A stretch of 24,891 bases of DNA, taken from NCBI GenBank assembly GCA_016874875.1, contig VGTA01000003.1:1-24891 (forward strand), read 5' to 3'. A program made the translations under genes and the position numbers. Numbering within the stretch: the first letter of the stretch is position 1; every line of letters starts with the position of its first letter. The notes below the pieces were generated by a model. It had not been told where the DNA came from. It did no database searches and was given only the letters and a program-made list of their open reading frames with translations. The DNA is from Deltaproteobacteria bacterium. Its GTDB lineage: Bacteria; Myxococcota_A; Bradymonadia; UBA7976; VGTA01. Shown in pieces: positions 8,069 through 15,369 of the stretch.

Positions 8069-8082
8069 GTTTACCGCCCTCA

Positions 8083-8101
8083 GCGCCTAGAACATAGGCG
8101 C
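8083..8101 (+). promoter_or_regulatory. Hairpin 1 (perfect 7-bp stem) after tail tube gene
   Basis: GCGCCTA (8083-8089), loop GAACA, TAGGCGC (8095-8101) form a perfect inverted repeat between the tube stop and the chaperone start. There is no T-tract, so a simple intrinsic terminator is unlikely. Its right arm overlaps the left arm of the next hairpin, so the two cannot form together. Confidence 0.6.
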
Positions 8102-8120
8102 CGCGCGAGGAGGCGGCGCC
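8097..8120 (+). promoter_or_regulatory. Hairpin 2 holding the Shine-Dalgarno of the tail assembly chaperone
   Basis: GGCGCCGC (8097-8104) and GCGGCGCC (8113-8120) form a perfect 8-bp stem ending one base before the ATG at 8122. The loop is GCGAGGAG, so the GAGGAGG ribosome-binding site (8107-8113) is presented in the loop and partly paired. This could throttle or switch translation of the chaperone. The pairing is seen directly; regulation is inferred. Confidence 0.55.
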
Positions 8121-8121
8121 C

Positions 8122-8571
8122 ATGTTTCAGCAACTCAAAAACTCGAGCTCATCGCCGCCGCAACCGCCCGCGCAAGAGCCGCCCGCCGGCTTAGAGCGGG
8201 TGTTAAACATCGAGACGGAGCTAGGCGGCCAGGTGCGGCGCTGCACCGTCACGGCGCGCGTAATGGACTTGAGCGCGAAGATCGCCCGCGACCGCCTCGC
8301 GGCGCAGCTCGCGGCGCCCTCGCGCTTTGACGACCTCCCCGCCGCGGCGCAGCTCAGAATATGGGCGACCGCGACGCTGGCGCAGGCGATCACCGACGCG
8401 CCGCCCTGGCTGAGCGAATGGGCGGGGCTTTATGACCCGCTACTCTTCGCGCTCTTCGAGGAGGTGACGGCGCACGAGCGCGCATTTTTTCGCGGACACT
8501 TGGCGGAGGGCGCAGGCGCAGCGCCAGAGCCCCGCGTGGAGGTTAAGCGCCTCGCTCTACCCTCCCTTTGA
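8122..8571 (+). CDS. Tail assembly chaperone, short form (gpG-like)
   Basis: A 149-residue protein between tail tube and tape measure, the conserved slot of the tail assembly chaperone that coats the tape measure while the tube polymerises. The N-terminus is Ser/Pro rich (SSSSPPQPPAQEPPAG); the core is helical (LSAKIARDRLAAQLAAPS, AAAQLRIWATATLAQAITDA). The gene ends with CTT TGA, and an overlapping frame continues without stop to the tape-measure start (next entry), as in lambda G/GT and similar systems. The ATG is preceded by GAGGAGG within a hairpin loop. No sequence signature defines the family by itself; position plus the overlapping extension frame make the call. Confidence 0.72.
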   Translation: MFQQLKNSSSSPPQPPAQEPPAGLERVLNIETELGGQVRRCTVTARVMDLSAKIARDRLAAQLAAPSRFDDLPAAAQLRIWATATLAQAITDAPPWLSEWAGLYDPLLFALFEEVTAHERAFFRGHLAEGAGAAPEPRVEVKRLALPSL

Positions 8572-8761
8572 GCCTTGCCCCCTCGACCCGACGCGCCCCA
8601 ACGCGCCCGCCGCTTGTGTGATTGAGCGGGGGCTAATGGCACTCAGCGACGAGGCCTTTAACGCCGCGCAACCCGCGCATAATGCTACAATAAAGGCAGA
8701 TCAGCCCGCCGTAACGGGCGTGGCGTGGATAGACGCCCAAGAGCGCGCGAGGTTTAGATGA
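8468..8761 (+). CDS. Frameshifted extension of the tail assembly chaperone (gpGT-like)
   Basis: The +1 frame relative to the short form is open from 8468 to a TGA at 8759-8761, which overlaps the tape-measure ATG (8758) by ATGA. Its end reads as a normal protein (EPCPLDPTRPNAP, VIERGLMALSDEAFNAA, VAWIDAQERARFR). There is no good start for most of it, so it is probably reached by a +1 (or -2) shift from the short form, giving 212 residues. Candidate sites are CTT_TGA_G at 8566-8572 (same core as the prfB/RF2 site) and TTT_TTT_C at 8485-8491. An independent 41-residue product from ATG 8636 is the alternative. Confidence 0.6.
   Translation, partial: RRTSAHFFADTWRRAQAQRQSPAWRLSASLYPPFEPCPLDPTRPNAPAACVIERGLMALSDEAFNAAQPAHNATIKADQPAVTGVAWIDAQERARFR
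8485..8491 (+). promoter_or_regulatory. Candidate +1/-2 slip site TTT_TTT_C in tail assembly chaperone
   Basis: The coding phase is GCA TTT TTT CGC. A Phe tRNA on TTT could re-pair with TTC by moving one base forward, entering the extension frame, and UUU_CGN is the core of the known +1 site in influenza PA-X. Third positions are G or C in 22 of 26 codons of the extension frame between here and the short-form stop, versus 18 of 26 in the short-form frame. Confidence 0.4.
8566..8572 (+). promoter_or_regulatory. Candidate RF2-like +1 frameshift site CTT_TGA_G
   Basis: The short chaperone form ends CTT TGA. A slip of the peptidyl-Leu tRNA from CTT to TTT would bypass the stop and continue with GAG. 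CTT_TGA is the core of the bacterial prfB programmed +1 site. The prfB-type Shine-Dalgarno three bases upstream is not present; the nearest is GGAGGT at 8538-8543. Confidence 0.45.
8683..8691 (+). promoter_or_regulatory. Extended -10 promoter motif (TGCTACAAT) upstream of tape measure
   Basis: TG-C-TACAAT lies within the chaperone extension frame, 66 bases before the tape-measure ATG. It is identical in its fixed positions to the motifs at 5936 and 12304. No -35 match is evident. Confidence 0.42.
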
Positions 8762-10293
8762 GCTCAGAGGTTACAATCAAGGTCAACCTAGACGAGACGG
8801 GCGCTATCAAGGACATTGAAACCTTAAAGCGCCACCTCGACGACCTCGCGCGACAAGCGGCGAACATCCCCACGGGCGCCGCGCCCGTCGCGCCTGGCGG
8901 GGCACCGCGCGACCCGCGGGGGCGCTTCATATCACGAGGCGGGGCGCCCGCCCCCCTCGCGGGAGCCCCTGGCGCACCCGCCGCGCCAGCGGCGCCTCCG
9001 ACCCTCGCGCAGCCCCCCGAGGCCGCCGCCGCAGGGCGGGGGGGCGCGGGCGCTATGGGCCCCGCTATCGCTCAAGCGCTGCTCAGTTTTGCGGGGCAGA
9101 GCGCGGGGGGTGTGGTGAGCGAGATAGGCGCGCGCAGCGCTAACCTTCCCTTTGTGGGGGGGCCGCTCGCGGCGTATCTAGGCATTAAGGGCGCCTCTCT
9201 ACAAGCGCGCGAGGCGCTCGCGGGGCAGGCGGCGGGGCTAGAGGGGCTGGAGGCGCAGATCGCCGGCGCCGTAGACATCGCGGGCGAGACACCCCGCGAG
9301 GCGACAGAGCGCGCCGCCGCATCAATCGCCTCTCTAGGCTTTGGCGCGGGTGAGGCGCGCCAGCTTATGGCCACCAACGCGGGGGCCTTTGGGCTCGCGC
9401 AGACATTCAGCGAGCTAGAGGGCACGCTGGGCGACCTCGCCGCCGCGCAAAAGGCGGGGCTAAGCCCGCAGATGATTAGCAGCCTAGCGGGAGCTATCAC
9501 ACAGGCGGGAACGGGCGCCGGCGGGGGTGTACAGGCGCGCGCCGCCTATGACCTAGCTTTCCAGATGCGGAACCTCGCCGAGAGCGGGCTAGACCTCCGC
9601 GGCGCGGGTGTTAATCGCTTCCTCGCCGGGATGCAGGGCGCGATAGACACGCTCGCGGGGCAGGGGATCACCACGCGCGGCGAGGGCCTCGCGGCGACCG
9701 TGCGCGCCGTGAGCGGGGCGACGAGGCGCACCGGTACCCGCCCGTTACAGATCACGCAGGCGCTAGGGGGCGCGGCGGGGGGCGCGCGTGCGGGCTTCGC
9801 GGGGCAGTTTGGGGGGCTAGTAGAGGCTGCCATACAGGCGGAGGCGTTTAGCCGCGCCGAGACGCCTCTACAGGCGCTCCAGATTATGGAACAAATGCAG
9901 GCCGACCCCCGACGGATGCAAGCGGCGCTTAGGAGCCAGCTAGGGGGGGAGGGCGCAGCGCTCGCTCTGGCTTCAATACCGGGCATAGGTGCGGGAGAGG
10001 CGCGACAGCTCGCCGGGGGGATGGGGCGCGGCGCGGACGCGCTTAGCCTACCCGCTCGACAGACGCGCGGGCAGATAGAAGCGGGGCTCGCCGTGAGCGC
10101 CGCCCAGGCGGCCGCCGATCAAGCGCTAGTGAACGCGGCGCGCAGCAACGAGGCTCTGTTAGTAGAGCTCACGCAGATCAGCGCAGACATCAAGGCCGCC
10201 GTACTGAAGTTCACCGAGACGAGCGACCTAATAACGGGGCTCGCCGCGGGTATCGCAAAGGCGCTGGACACTATCGCGAGGTTTACGCCGTGA
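8758..10293 (+). CDS. Tail tape measure protein (short)
   Basis: A 511-residue Ala/Gly-rich helical protein, the usual gene after the chaperone. It starts with a short beta/helix head (VTIKVNLDETGAIKDIETLKRH split by D/E/K residues), then a disordered Gly-Ala-Pro-Arg segment (about 35-100, including RGRFISRGGAPAPL), then long helices with hydrophobic runs (GPAIAQALLSFAG, LVELTQISADIKAAV) and an end segment (LITGLAAGIAKALD). It would set tail length and be ejected with DNA. Using the general rule of about 1.5 angstrom per residue, the tail would be only about 75 nm. GAGG precedes the ATG; the stop overlaps the hub gene's GTG. The call is by position and composition. Confidence 0.78.
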   Translation: MSSEVTIKVNLDETGAIKDIETLKRHLDDLARQAANIPTGAAPVAPGGAPRDPRGRFISRGGAPAPLAGAPGAPAAPAAPPTLAQPPEAAAAGRGGAGAMGPAIAQALLSFAGQSAGGVVSEIGARSANLPFVGGPLAAYLGIKGASLQAREALAGQAAGLEGLEAQIAGAVDIAGETPREATERAAASIASLGFGAGEARQLMATNAGAFGLAQTFSELEGTLGDLAAAQKAGLSPQMISSLAGAITQAGTGAGGGVQARAAYDLAFQMRNLAESGLDLRGAGVNRFLAGMQGAIDTLAGQGITTRGEGLAATVRAVSGATRRTGTRPLQITQALGGAAGGARAGFAGQFGGLVEAAIQAEAFSRAETPLQALQIMEQMQADPRRMQAALRSQLGGEGAALALASIPGIGAGEARQLAGGMGRGADALSLPARQTRGQIEAGLAVSAAQAAADQALVNAARSNEALLVELTQISADIKAAVLKFTETSDLITGLAAGIAKALDTIARFTP

Positions 10294-11672
10294 AGGTTGA
10301 AATCTACACCGACACCCAGGCGCGAGAGATCACGGGGCACGTCACGGGCGTCACCTGGACGGCGAGCACGCGCGCACCGTACCTGAGCGCGAGCGTGACC
10401 CTCGCGGCGCCCTTCGCGCTACTCGACGAGATCGCCCCCGCCGGCGAGGGCGCCTTAGACTTGAACGCTTGGCTTGTAGTGCGCGAGATAGTCGCGGGTG
10501 CAGAGCGCGCCGTATTCGCGGGCCCCGTCACGAGCTACAACTACACGCTGAGCGCGGACAGCGGCGCGGGGCTGGAGGGGCTCAGGCGCCTCGACGCGCT
10601 CACCATCAGCGCCGCCTCACCGCTGCACCACATGAGCGAGGCTCAGATAGCGCTCAGCGCGCGCGCCGTGGGCGCCCCCGCCGGTCATATCTACCAGCTC
10701 AGCGAATGGGCGCCGATCATGCGCGAGCTCATCACAACGCCCTTTAGGGGCCCGTATCTAGGCGCCGCGCTCGCGCGCCTCTTCGAGCTACTCGCCGCGC
10801 CCTACAGGCTCCCCCGCACCCTCGCGGGCGGCGCCTCCCTCGCAGGTGTGCCCGTCGCTTACGACACCGACACGACCATCGAGCACGCGCCCGAGCGTGT
10901 GTTAGACGCGCGAGGGCTCACCGGCGCCGCAATAGCCGCCGTCTCAGCCGCCGCCGCCCCTGGGGGCTCGCCGTGGACGCTGATTAGCTCCATCTTCGAC
11001 CCCGACCCCACCATAGCGGAGCTGTTTGTGAGCCTTGAGCCCGTCGAGGACGGCGCGGCAGGCATAGGGGGCGCGCTGGGCGCCCTCCCCGTGCTCATCC
11101 ACCGCTTCCGCCCGTTCACCGTGGGGGCGCTCCCCTCCGCCGCCGCTGTGGGCGCGACGGACGCGCCCGCGCACCCACGCGCGCGCGCCTCGCTCATCGA
11201 GGGCGTTATCAGCCTCCGCGCCGCGCAGACGGACGCCGATAGGGTGAACGCCGCCTATATCACCACCCCGCTTACCGCATCCCGCGGCGTGGATAGTTTC
11301 GGGCTGATCGCTTCCCCGCGCCTCGACCCCGAGGACATAGACCGCGCGGGGCTCAGGCTCTACCGCGCACAATGGCCCTACTTTCCGCCGAGTAAGACCG
11401 AGGGCACCTTCGCGGCGCACTCGCAGTATATTGTAGACGTCACCGCACAGATCACCCAGGGGGCAGAACGCTTTATGAGCGGCGACATCTCAGCGCGCTA
11501 TTTACCGCACCTCCGCGCGGGGCTGTGGATCAAGGCGCCTATCGGCGACCACGCGCGCGAGCGGCGCTTTTATGGATACATCGAGAGCGCTACGCACTCC
11601 GTCAACGTAGGCGTCGGGGGGCTCATCACGCGCCGCTCATCGCTGAGCTTCACGAGGGGCTTTTTTGAATGA
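10290..11672 (+). CDS. Baseplate hub protein (gp27 / Mu gp44-like)
   Basis: A 460-residue protein starting with GTG that overlaps the tape-measure stop (GTGA). The beginning (VEIYTDTQAREITGHVTGV) and end (RERRFYGYIESATHSVNVG, then LSFTRGFF) fit the hub family, which forms the trimeric ring joining the tail tube to the central spike. Internal strands such as FAGPVTSYNYTLSADSG and RFMSGDISARYLPHLRAG support the beta-rich tube-like domains. Its place directly after the tape measure is standard. The Mu gp44/T4 gp27 relation is by pattern, not alignment. Confidence 0.7.
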   Translation: MKVEIYTDTQAREITGHVTGVTWTASTRAPYLSASVTLAAPFALLDEIAPAGEGALDLNAWLVVREIVAGAERAVFAGPVTSYNYTLSADSGAGLEGLRRLDALTISAASPLHHMSEAQIALSARAVGAPAGHIYQLSEWAPIMRELITTPFRGPYLGAALARLFELLAAPYRLPRTLAGGASLAGVPVAYDTDTTIEHAPERVLDARGLTGAAIAAVSAAAAPGGSPWTLISSIFDPDPTIAELFVSLEPVEDGAAGIGGALGALPVLIHRFRPFTVGALPSAAAVGATDAPAHPRARASLIEGVISLRAAQTDADRVNAAYITTPLTASRGVDSFGLIASPRLDPEDIDRAGLRLYRAQWPYFPPSKTEGTFAAHSQYIVDVTAQITQGAERFMSGDISARYLPHLRAGLWIKAPIGDHARERRFYGYIESATHSVNVGVGGLITRRSSLSFTRGFFE

Positions 11673-12343
11673 TCCGCAAAGGCCCCGCGACCCGCGCCCC
11701 CGTGCTGGCCATAATGCGCGTAGTAGCGCGCAGGGTGCGCGACGGCGCCCCGTTCCTCGACCTGATAGACAGGGGCGGGCGCCTCTATAGTGATGCGGAG
11801 GTGCTAGGCTTAGGCGGCGCACCTAACGAGCTCGCCGCCGTGCCTCCCGAGGGCGCCGACGTGCTCACCCTCACCACCCCGCAGAACGCGCCGCTAGTGA
11901 TAGGCGCGTTTAGCGTCTCGACCGACCGCGCGCCCCAGGTGACGCTCAGCGGCGCGGGCGAGTATCCACCCGACGCCCTCGCGCTAGATCACGTGGCGCT
12001 CAAGAGCGGCGCGGCGCGGCTAGTGGCGGGCGACGGGGCGCTATTCGCGGCGCCCGTGCTCAGAGTACAGGGGCGCTTAGAGGTGAGCGCGGGAGCGGCG
12101 CCCGCGCTGAGCGGGGCTGTAGCCGAGCCCACGCTAGACACCCTCACGCAGTACCAGAGCGCGATTAACACCCTCGCGGCGAGCCTCGAAGCAATCCGCC
12201 TGGCGTGCGCGAGCGCGCCCAACCCCGCCGCCTTGCCGGCGCTATTGCAGGCCGCCGCCCAGGCGCTGCCGCCCGTATCGCCTACCATCGCGCCGCCCCC
12301 GAATGGTACAATCGCCAGCGAAATCATCAAAGTTGAGAGGTAA
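11669..12343 (+). CDS. Probable baseplate spike/assembly protein (Mu gp45-like)
   Basis: A 224-residue protein coupled to the hub gene by ATGA. After a basic start (RKGPATRAPVLAIMRVVARRV) it has the OB-fold-like sequence expected for central-spike or baseplate assembly proteins: VPPEGADVLTLTTPQNAPLV around residues 58-77, followed by beta repeats (GDGALFAAPVLRVQG). The C-terminal third is helical and Ala/Pro rich (TLTQYQSAINTLAASLEAI). No PAAR tip or lysozyme domain is present. The role as spike is suggested by its position between hub and wedge genes; the family assignment is tentative. Confidence 0.52.
   Translation: MIRKGPATRAPVLAIMRVVARRVRDGAPFLDLIDRGGRLYSDAEVLGLGGAPNELAAVPPEGADVLTLTTPQNAPLVIGAFSVSTDRAPQVTLSGAGEYPPDALALDHVALKSGAARLVAGDGALFAAPVLRVQGRLEVSAGAAPALSGAVAEPTLDTLTQYQSAINTLAASLEAIRLACASAPNPAALPALLQAAAQALPPVSPTIAPPPNGTIASEIIKVER
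12304..12312 (+). promoter_or_regulatory. Extended -10 promoter motif (TGGTACAAT) upstream of LysM-gp25 gene
   Basis: TG-G-TACAAT lies in the end of the spike gene, with its last base 35 bases before the next ATG, the same distance as the copy before the sheath gene. No -35 match is evident. Confidence 0.45.
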
Positions 12344-12346
12344 CGC

Positions 12347-13975
12347 ATGAACACCGCGAGCCCCCCGCCAGGCATAGCGCCGCCGGGCATTATCGCCGAC
12401 CTTGCGCGCCTCAATATGCGCTATCTGTTAGAGCACCGGGTGAACGGCGCGCTAAAGGCGGCTGTGGCGCTCCCCCTCCCCCCGCAGGCGTACACGGACA
12501 ACGGCGAGGCGCCGCACCTCATCACCTACACGCTGGGAGGCGTGATACGCGAGCTCGCACCCCAGAAGCGGCGCACCCTAAGCCTTACGGGCTCTAGCGG
12601 CTACGACGCTCGCACAGGGCACACCCGCGAGGGGCTCATCACCGCGCAGCCGGGGCCCGTACTCCTCGCGGAGTTCAAAGCATTTATAGAAGGCTACCTC
12701 GCCGACGCGGCGCGCGAGGGGGCACAGGGCACCCTCACAACGCAAATAGGCGCGCTCAGCACCTCGACCACCCGCGAGAAGCACCAGCTACTATTCCGCG
12801 CGATTGACGAAGGCGCAAACTACGCCGTGGAGGTTATGAGCCTCCGCATAGACCGAGACGCGCAAAATAACCACTTTGGGCGCGGGTGGACGCTCACGCT
12901 GGAGGCCTACGACGAGGCGCAGCCCTTCCCGAGCGCGTTTAGCCGATATACCGACATTCTCAACGCGATCACGGGCGCCGTGAACGCCGCCGCCGCCGTT
13001 GTCGCGGTAGGGGCGCAGGCCATACAGGGCGTGAACAGCTTAGCGCGCCTCACCCTGGGCCCGCTCGACGCGCTGAGGAATGTTACCGCCGCGCTGGGCG
13101 AGGCGCTCGCGGGCGTGAGCTCGATTGCGGCGCTCCCCCGCGACCTACTCAGGCGGGCGGGCTTCGCGGCGGGCGAGGTGCGGCGCGACCTAACGCGCCT
13201 AGCGAATGACCTAGAGCGCTTCCCCTCCGCCACCGGCGCCGCGTGGGAGGCGCTCACCGTCGCGCTACTTGGCGCGGATGAGGCGCAGACGCAGTTTGAG
13301 AGCGCTAGCGCGCTGATCCCTCAGCGCGTAGACCTCGACACGTACACCACACCGCCGCTCACCTCGACCCAGACGCCTAGCACCGCGACCCCCGCGACAC
13401 CCGCCATACCCTACCCGCTCAGGCTTGGCGAGACGCTGGAGCACCTCGCGGCGCGCGTGTTAGGTAACGCGGCGCTGTGGGTGCAGATCGCAGAGCTGAA
13501 TGGGTGGATTGACGCCGAGACGCTAGGCAGCGGGCGCCCCGCGCGTGCAGGTGATCTAGTGCTTATCCCCTTGAGCCAAAGCGCACAGCCTGAGCCCACC
13601 CGCGAGCGCGACATCTACGGCACCGACCTAGCGCTAGACCAGAGCGGCGACCTACAGCTAAAGAGCGCAGACCTCGCCACCGTGAGCGGGCCGGCGAACA
13701 TCGAGCAGGCGCTAGGGCTGAGGCTCAAGACCACCACCCTTGAGCTATCATGGGCGCCCGAGTATGGACTACCAGCGCTCACCGGCACCCGAATTAGCGC
13801 ATCGAGCGCGGGCTATGTGGGCGCGCTGGTGCGCGAGCAGATTGAGCAAGACCGCCGCATTGATCGAGCGCTGTTGATTGAGGTGCGCGACGCGGGCGAC
13901 ACTCTCGCCATTCACGCAGAGGCGCGCACTACGGCGGGCGCCTTCCTCCAGACCACCACCGAGGCCCCCAGATGA
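12347..13975 (+). CDS. Baseplate protein: N-terminal tail domain, LysM, and C-terminal gp25-like wedge domain
   Basis: A 542-residue multi-domain protein. Residues about 1-190 form a tail-associated domain (LITYTLGGVIRELAPQK, GPVLLAEFKAFIEGYL). Residues about 200-330 are helical with small hydrophobic residues. A Thr/Pro linker (TQTPSTATPATPAIP) leads to a LysM motif at about 353-410 (YPLRLGETLEHLAARVLG, LWVQIAELNG, AGDLVLIPLS). The C-terminus, about 419-520 (RDIYGTDLALDQSGDLQL, TVSGPANIEQALGLRLKT), matches the gpW/gp25-like baseplate wedge fold. LysM in baseplates (as in XkdP or gp53-type proteins) typically acts as a structural module or glycan contact. Domains normally encoded by separate genes are joined here. 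GAGAGG precedes the ATG; the stop overlaps the next gene. Confidence 0.78.
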   Translation: MNTASPPPGIAPPGIIADLARLNMRYLLEHRVNGALKAAVALPLPPQAYTDNGEAPHLITYTLGGVIRELAPQKRRTLSLTGSSGYDARTGHTREGLITAQPGPVLLAEFKAFIEGYLADAAREGAQGTLTTQIGALSTSTTREKHQLLFRAIDEGANYAVEVMSLRIDRDAQNNHFGRGWTLTLEAYDEAQPFPSAFSRYTDILNAITGAVNAAAAVVAVGAQAIQGVNSLARLTLGPLDALRNVTAALGEALAGVSSIAALPRDLLRRAGFAAGEVRRDLTRLANDLERFPSATGAAWEALTVALLGADEAQTQFESASALIPQRVDLDTYTTPPLTSTQTPSTATPATPAIPYPLRLGETLEHLAARVLGNAALWVQIAELNGWIDAETLGSGRPARAGDLVLIPLSQSAQPEPTRERDIYGTDLALDQSGDLQLKSADLATVSGPANIEQALGLRLKTTTLELSWAPEYGLPALTGTRISASSAGYVGALVREQIEQDRRIDRALLIEVRDAGDTLAIHAEARTTAGAFLQTTTEAPR

Positions 13976-15369
13976 GCTATACCCCCCGAACGCGCGAGGA
14001 GCTCGCGCGCCTCGCGCTAGGCGCGATCATCGCCCGCTCAGACCTGAGCGACACGGCCCGCGGGAGCGTGATAGACACGCTCAGCCAGGCAATAGGCGCA
14101 CTCGCCGCGAGCGTGGAGCAGCAGATAGGGCGCGTGCGCGAGGCCTTTGACTTTAGGGCGGCCACGGGCGCAGAGCTCGACGCGCGGCTCCTAGAGCTAC
14201 CGCTGAGCACCATCAGCCGCCTACAAGCGACCCGCGCGAGCGGTACAGCGCGTCTCACGGTGACGGCTAGCGCCTCGCCCCGCACCCTTGAGGCGGGCGC
14301 GACGTTCAGCGCGAGCGCGGCGCCGGCGCTGATCTTTCAGACCCTCGCGCCACTAGTGATAGGCGCGGGCGTCACGGCGATTGACGCGACCGTTGAGGCG
14401 CTCGACGCGGGGCGCGCCGGCAACATCGCAGCCGGCGCGCTCGACACCTTAGACAGCGCCCCGCCCTATGTGATAGCCGTCACCAACCCAAGCGCCTTTG
14501 GCGGGGGGCTCGACGAGGAGGGCGACGAGGCCTTGAAGCGGCGCGCCCAGCTCTACTTGCAGAGCCTGGCGCGCTCACAGCCCGCAGCCTTGCGCTATCT
14601 CGCCCTCGCCCTCGCGAGCACCGCGGGGCGTATCATTCTCGCGGACGTGTACGAGCCTGACACCTCGCCGGGCTATGCGGAGCTTTACATAGACGACGGC
14701 ACCGGCGCGTTAGCAGCACGCACGGCGCCCGGCGCGCAGTACACCGACACCGCGGGCCCCGCCGGCGCGCGCGTGCTCTACTTTGACGCGCCCGCAGTCC
14801 TCGCGCCCGTGCCCCAGATATACAACGGCGCCGCGTGGGTAGACCTCGCGCCGAGCGCCTACCGCGCCATACCTGAGCGCGGCGTGATCTACTTGAACGG
14901 GGGCGCTATCGGCGCGGGGGTAGCGTGGAGGCTCAAGCCCTACACGGTTTATACAGGGCTCATAGCTGAGCTACAGCGCGAGGTGGAGGGCGACCCCGCC
15001 AACCCCTCCGCCACGCCGGGCGCGCGCGCGGCGGGAACGCGCGTGCGGGTGTTACCCGCGCTCCCCTTCACGCTCAACTTCGATCTAACCCTGCTCCCGA
15101 CGGGGGGCGCCGACCTCGACGCGCTCAGCGCCCAGCTCACCGCCGCGCTGATCGACCTCACCTACAGCCTAGACATCGGCGCGCCGCTGTTTGTGGCGCA
15201 GATCATCGCGGCGGCTATGGCGCTTGAAGGCGTCGCCAACGTGCGCGCCTACCGCCAGGGCACCGGCGGCACCGCCACGCCCGAGCCGCTTGATGACGTG
15301 TACCCCCCGCTGGATCGCGTGTTACGCATAGGGCGCCTTACGCTAGTGCCCACCTCCGAGGAGACTTAA
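13972..15369 (+). CDS. Baseplate J-like wedge protein (gp6-like)
   Basis: A 465-residue protein starting in an ATGA overlap right after the gp25-like domain, the standard wedge order. Features: helical N-terminus (YTPRTREELARLAL), a domain with AAGATFSAS-like strand pattern (LEAGATFSASAAP) and AGRAGNIAAGALDTLDSAPP, then VTNPSAFGGGLDEEGDEALKRRA, the classical baseplate J signature. The C-terminal half carries an ADVYEPDTSPGYAELYIDDG beta domain, and the end (FVAQIIAAAMALEGVANVRA) fits the J C-terminus. It would link the hub, wedge and tail fibres. Confidence 0.86.
   Translation: MSYTPRTREELARLALGAIIARSDLSDTARGSVIDTLSQAIGALAASVEQQIGRVREAFDFRAATGAELDARLLELPLSTISRLQATRASGTARLTVTASASPRTLEAGATFSASAAPALIFQTLAPLVIGAGVTAIDATVEALDAGRAGNIAAGALDTLDSAPPYVIAVTNPSAFGGGLDEEGDEALKRRAQLYLQSLARSQPAALRYLALALASTAGRIILADVYEPDTSPGYAELYIDDGTGALAARTAPGAQYTDTAGPAGARVLYFDAPAVLAPVPQIYNGAAWVDLAPSAYRAIPERGVIYLNGGAIGAGVAWRLKPYTVYTGLIAELQREVEGDPANPSATPGARAAGTRVRVLPALPFTLNFDLTLLPTGGADLDALSAQLTAALIDLTYSLDIGAPLFVAQIIAAAMALEGVANVRAYRQGTGGTATPEPLDDVYPPLDRVLRIGRLTLVPTSEET

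Noticed and set aside
8485..8490. T6 run as a -1 slip site like the P2 tail chaperone
   Set aside because: The -1 frame stops at 8544 with a low-complexity product; only the +1/-2 frame runs to the tape-measure start.
8772..8777. Fourth TACAAT copy inside the tape-measure start
   Set aside because: Lacks the TGN extension and is explained by the coding sequence (Val-Thr-Ile).
10944..11420. Long minus-strand open frame under the hub gene
   Set aside because: Mirrors the wobble pattern of the plus gene, with no ribosome-binding site and no recognisable fold.
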